Shown here: in pieces, positions 7,680-9,402 of the stretch | How positions within the stretch are numbered: position 1 is the first letter of the stretch | How the letters are laid out: each line of letters begins with the position of its first letter | From: Thiotrichaceae bacterium | GTDB lineage: Bacteria; Pseudomonadota; Gammaproteobacteria; Thiotrichales; Thiotrichaceae | Direction: 5' to 3' | NCBI GenBank assembly: GCA_024762625.1 | Contig: JANTHA010000073.1 | Location: 1 to 9,402 of the forward strand | DNA: 9,402 nucleotides | The notes under the pieces: generated by a model | Seen by the model: only the letters and a program-made list of their open reading frames with translations | Database searches by the model: none | Told to the model about the DNA's origin: nothing | Position numbers and translations under genes: made by a program

Positions 7680-8744
7680 TTATTTTTTACCCAGTTTTGA
7701 GGCAAACACCGTTTCATACAAGTCTTCCATGGTTTCCTGCAGCGCCTTGATTTGCGTACTCAGCAGTTTGATCTCATTAGCGACTTCATTGGCTGCTTCG
7801 TGACCGCCGGAATTAGTCGCAGCAACGCCAGCGCCCGCGCTTACTCCATTAGCAGCAGACATCAGGTGATAATGCTGCACCAGTTTCGGCTTAATCAGGT
7901 GAAACCAGTTTTCTTCGAGATCAATCAGATAGCTTTCTTCCTGCTTTTCCAGCCAGATCATAATCATCATCAGCGGGATACTCAGTAACAAGGCCAACAG
8001 GGTGGTGTCAAACGCAGTCGCCAATGAATTGGTCACCAATGGCAGGTTTTCCTTGAGCATTGCCGAAACATCGCCCACGGAACTGGTCGCCGTCATAGCG
8101 CTTGAAAAATGCGCAATACCGTTACTGATGCCCCATACCGTGCCAATAAAACCCATGATCGGAATCGCCCACACCATGAAGCGGGACAGGGAGTAGGAAC
8201 CTCTCATTAACTCGCGTTCCTTGATGCCAAAGGTTTCATCAACATCATTTTCCTGGTGATTCAAAAACAGCATGAGTCGCGTCAATAGCAGATTATTGGC
8301 TTGCATGCCTTTTGATTTTGCCGTCTGAAGGAGTTGCTGGCTTAACTGCACGGGCGATGCGTCCGCATCTGATTCCTCCATGACAGTCGGCAGCAGCCGT
8401 TGACTGAGCAGGCGGGTTTGCCTTTGTTCATTGCGAAGCTTGCCGCGTTTTAAAATCAGATGAAAAAAACTGGCGGCGAAAAACCACAGTATTATGGGTG
8501 AAATCCAGTTTCCAAAGAACAGCTTGAGGCTGCGTGGAAAAGTGCTCGAATCACCCCAGAACCAGTAAATGAGTAATGCCGGGAGCAACACCAGCAAGGC
8601 GCTCGCCACCAGCGGCAATTTGAAGGGTTGCTCAATCGGATAACCGGGTTGATAGCCGGTTTGCAGCCCGTTAGCGCTATTTCCCTGATGCGCCCGTTCA
8701 GTTGCCTGGCGCTTGGTTTCCATTATTACTGCTTCTGTTGTCAC
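7680..8744 (-). CDS. MotA/TolQ/ExbB-family proton channel subunit
   Basis: A 354-residue inner-membrane protein of the stator A-subunit family, which forms pentamers around a B-subunit dimer and couples ion flow to rotation. Four hydrophobic helices are visible at about 43-63, 79-98, 187-210 and 238-264, with a cytoplasmic segment of about 90 residues between the second and third. The family core is clear: FMVWAIPIMGFIGTVWGISN (189-208) and LVTNSLATAFDTTLLALLLS (236-255), including the Gly-Thr pair and the polar Thr residues that line the ion path. A Gln-rich, flexible N-terminus and a C-terminal coiled coil (about 318-345) extend into the cytoplasm. The start is GTG with GGAG ten bases upstream; ATG at residue 8 is the alternative. 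It opens the run of six membrane-protein genes. The partners are not Tol, Ton or flagellar ones, so tolQ, exbB or motA names would mislead. Confidence 0.93.
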   Translation of the reverse strand: MTTEAVIMETKRQATERAHQGNSANGLQTGYQPGYPIEQPFKLPLVASALLVLLPALLIYWFWGDSSTFPRSLKLFFGNWISPIILWFFAASFFHLILKRGKLRNEQRQTRLLSQRLLPTVMEESDADASPVQLSQQLLQTAKSKGMQANNLLLTRLMLFLNHQENDVDETFGIKERELMRGSYSLSRFMVWAIPIMGFIGTVWGISNGIAHFSSAMTATSSVGDVSAMLKENLPLVTNSLATAFDTTLLALLLSIPLMMIMIWLEKQEESYLIDLEENWFHLIKPKLVQHYHLMSAANGVSAGAGVAATNSGGHEAANEVANEIKLLSTQIKALQETMEDLYETVFASKLGKK

Positions 8745-8827
8745 GCGAATTATGCTCCATGATAAAACTCACTGCGAGTCCGTCCAGAAATATGGGCGAA
8801 CTCCCAAGTAATTTACCACAACTAAAT

Positions 8828-8846
8828 CAAGAACACACAAGAACAC
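8828..8846. repeat. Paired 9-bp direct repeats upstream of the motor operon
   Basis: CAAGAACAC occurs at 8828-8836 and again at 8838-8846, perfect copies at 10-bp spacing, about one helical turn. They lie in the only sizeable gap (8745-8863) before the operon, roughly 85-115 bases upstream of its GTG. This arrangement suits an activator or repressor binding to one face of the DNA. I could not find a convincing -35/-10 pair in this gap, so the promoter is unresolved and the repeat could be chance. Confidence 0.45.
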
Positions 8847-8863
8847 TGTACGCGCCAGAAAAA

Positions 8864-9402
8864 TCATTTATGATTTCCGCTTTTATGCCGGGATTTATCT
8901 GAAGCTTTTGCCCCATTTCCATTCTTTTCTCTGGCTTCGAAGATGCGGGCATATTCAGACGCCGCCTGGTATCTTGGCGTCTTCGTATCCGAAAGAGAAA
9001 GGCTCAGCCCTAAACTACCCCATTCATGGAAAGATTGCGGCATGTAGAAATTATTAAACTGTTTACCGTCCTCTTCCAACCAGACTTGATACAGTTGTTT
9101 GGTTATCTCTCCCATTTCTTTATGTTCTATCGCCTTTTTAAACAACGCCAGTTTTTCATATTTCAATTGGGGATGCTTGTCAATATACTTTCTCTGGTTT
9201 CTGCCAAGATTCGCCAGGGCTAAATGATGCCCGCCTTCATACGCGACAAGCTGAATCCTGCTATCGGCCTCATCAATCACTTGTTTGTGCGCAATAATCT
9301 GTTTTCTTGTGGATTCTACGCCCTTGGGATTTTCAGGATCCTTTAATATCTGCAGTATTTCTTCTGCTGTTTTTGCATTCAGCACGCCTTTTGCTATGCC
9401 TT
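8864..9402 (-). CDS. C-terminal part of a cellulose-binding/glycoside-hydrolase-like protein (cut by window edge)
   Basis: The reading frame is open to the right edge, with about 179 codons visible before TGA. The GTG at 9385 is in frame, but nothing shows that it is the true start. The residues LVAYEGGHHLAL, then a stretch ending in EWGSLGLSLSLSDTKTPRYQA, resemble the end of proteins annotated as cellulose-binding or hydrolase-like. Those finish with an AYEGGxHL motif and, 60-90 residues later, (K)WGSWGxxE...T..YxA. In such TIM-barrel-like proteins the YEGG glutamate is usually a conserved active-site-like residue. The last 25 residues are polar and Lys/Ser/Asn-rich, typical of a disordered tail. 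It is followed by a 119-bp gap before the motor genes, so shared transcription is possible but not shown. The family call is from memory of the pattern; the N-terminal part, which would show a signal peptide, is missing. Confidence 0.5.
   Translation of the reverse strand, partial: GIAKGVLNAKTAEEILQILKDPENPKGVESTRKQIIAHKQVIDEADSRIQLVAYEGGHHLALANLGRNQRKYIDKHPQLKYEKLALFKKAIEHKEMGEITKQLYQVWLEEDGKQFNNFYMPQSFHEWGSLGLSLSLSDTKTPRYQAASEYARIFEAREKNGNGAKASDKSRHKSGNHK

Noticed and set aside
2182..8744. A Zorya-type anti-phage system
   Set aside because: Zorya has a MotA-like ZorA and a ZorB with an OmpA-like domain plus cytoplasmic nuclease or helicase effectors. Here no effector with a nuclease or helicase motif is present, and there are two ExbD-like proteins. 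A defence role is not excluded but nothing supports it.
7680..8744. Assignment as tolQ or exbB of a Tol-Pal or Ton system
   Set aside because: The protein has four helices and long termini, and the neighbours lack TolA, TolB, Pal or TonB; only the shared family core fits.
8767..8779. ACTC-loop-GAGT hairpin followed by TTTT on the minus strand, like a terminator
   Set aside because: The stem is only four base pairs and lies just upstream of the first motor gene, where a terminator would make little sense; too weak to call.

Overview
The window looks like a chromosomal piece of a gammaproteobacterium with moderate GC content. The best marker is the N-terminal part of a bacterial isoleucyl-tRNA synthetase of proteobacterial type; genus cannot be read from the sequence. 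Every recognisable gene lies on the minus strand, so the text follows transcription from the right edge to the left edge.

Right edge (8864-9402): the C-terminal end of a larger protein that resembles the tail of cellulose-binding or glycoside-hydrolase-like proteins. A 119-bp gap follows. It carries two perfect 9-bp direct repeats at 10-bp spacing, upstream of the main gene block.

Centre (2182-8744): a tightly packed run of six membrane-protein genes. In order they are a four-helix MotA/TolQ/ExbB-type stator subunit, two different single-helix ExbD/TolR-like subunits, a single-helix TPR protein with an eight-cysteine outer part, a single-helix protein with a zinc-metallopeptidase signature (HEAYH plus a downstream Glu), and a small single-helix protein. 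Gaps range from 1 to 61 bp. I read this as one operon for a proton- or ion-driven 5:2-type inner-membrane motor. Its two B subunits differ: one keeps the ion-carrying Asp and the other has Ser there. The motor would be joined to periplasmic partners, one of them a likely protease. I do not recognise the set as a named system (it is not Tol-Pal, Ton, Mot, Gld or Zorya). The function is inferred only from families and gene order.

Left part: a class I SAM-dependent methyltransferase (1498-2148) lies 33 bp after the last membrane gene. Then comes a 468-bp non-coding stretch (1030-1497) with three tandem 114-bp repeat units and a fourth fragment, each full unit carrying a strong hairpin. The repeats end just upstream of ileS (1-1029), which runs off the left edge. 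A weak candidate ileS promoter appears to borrow its -35 region from the last repeat.
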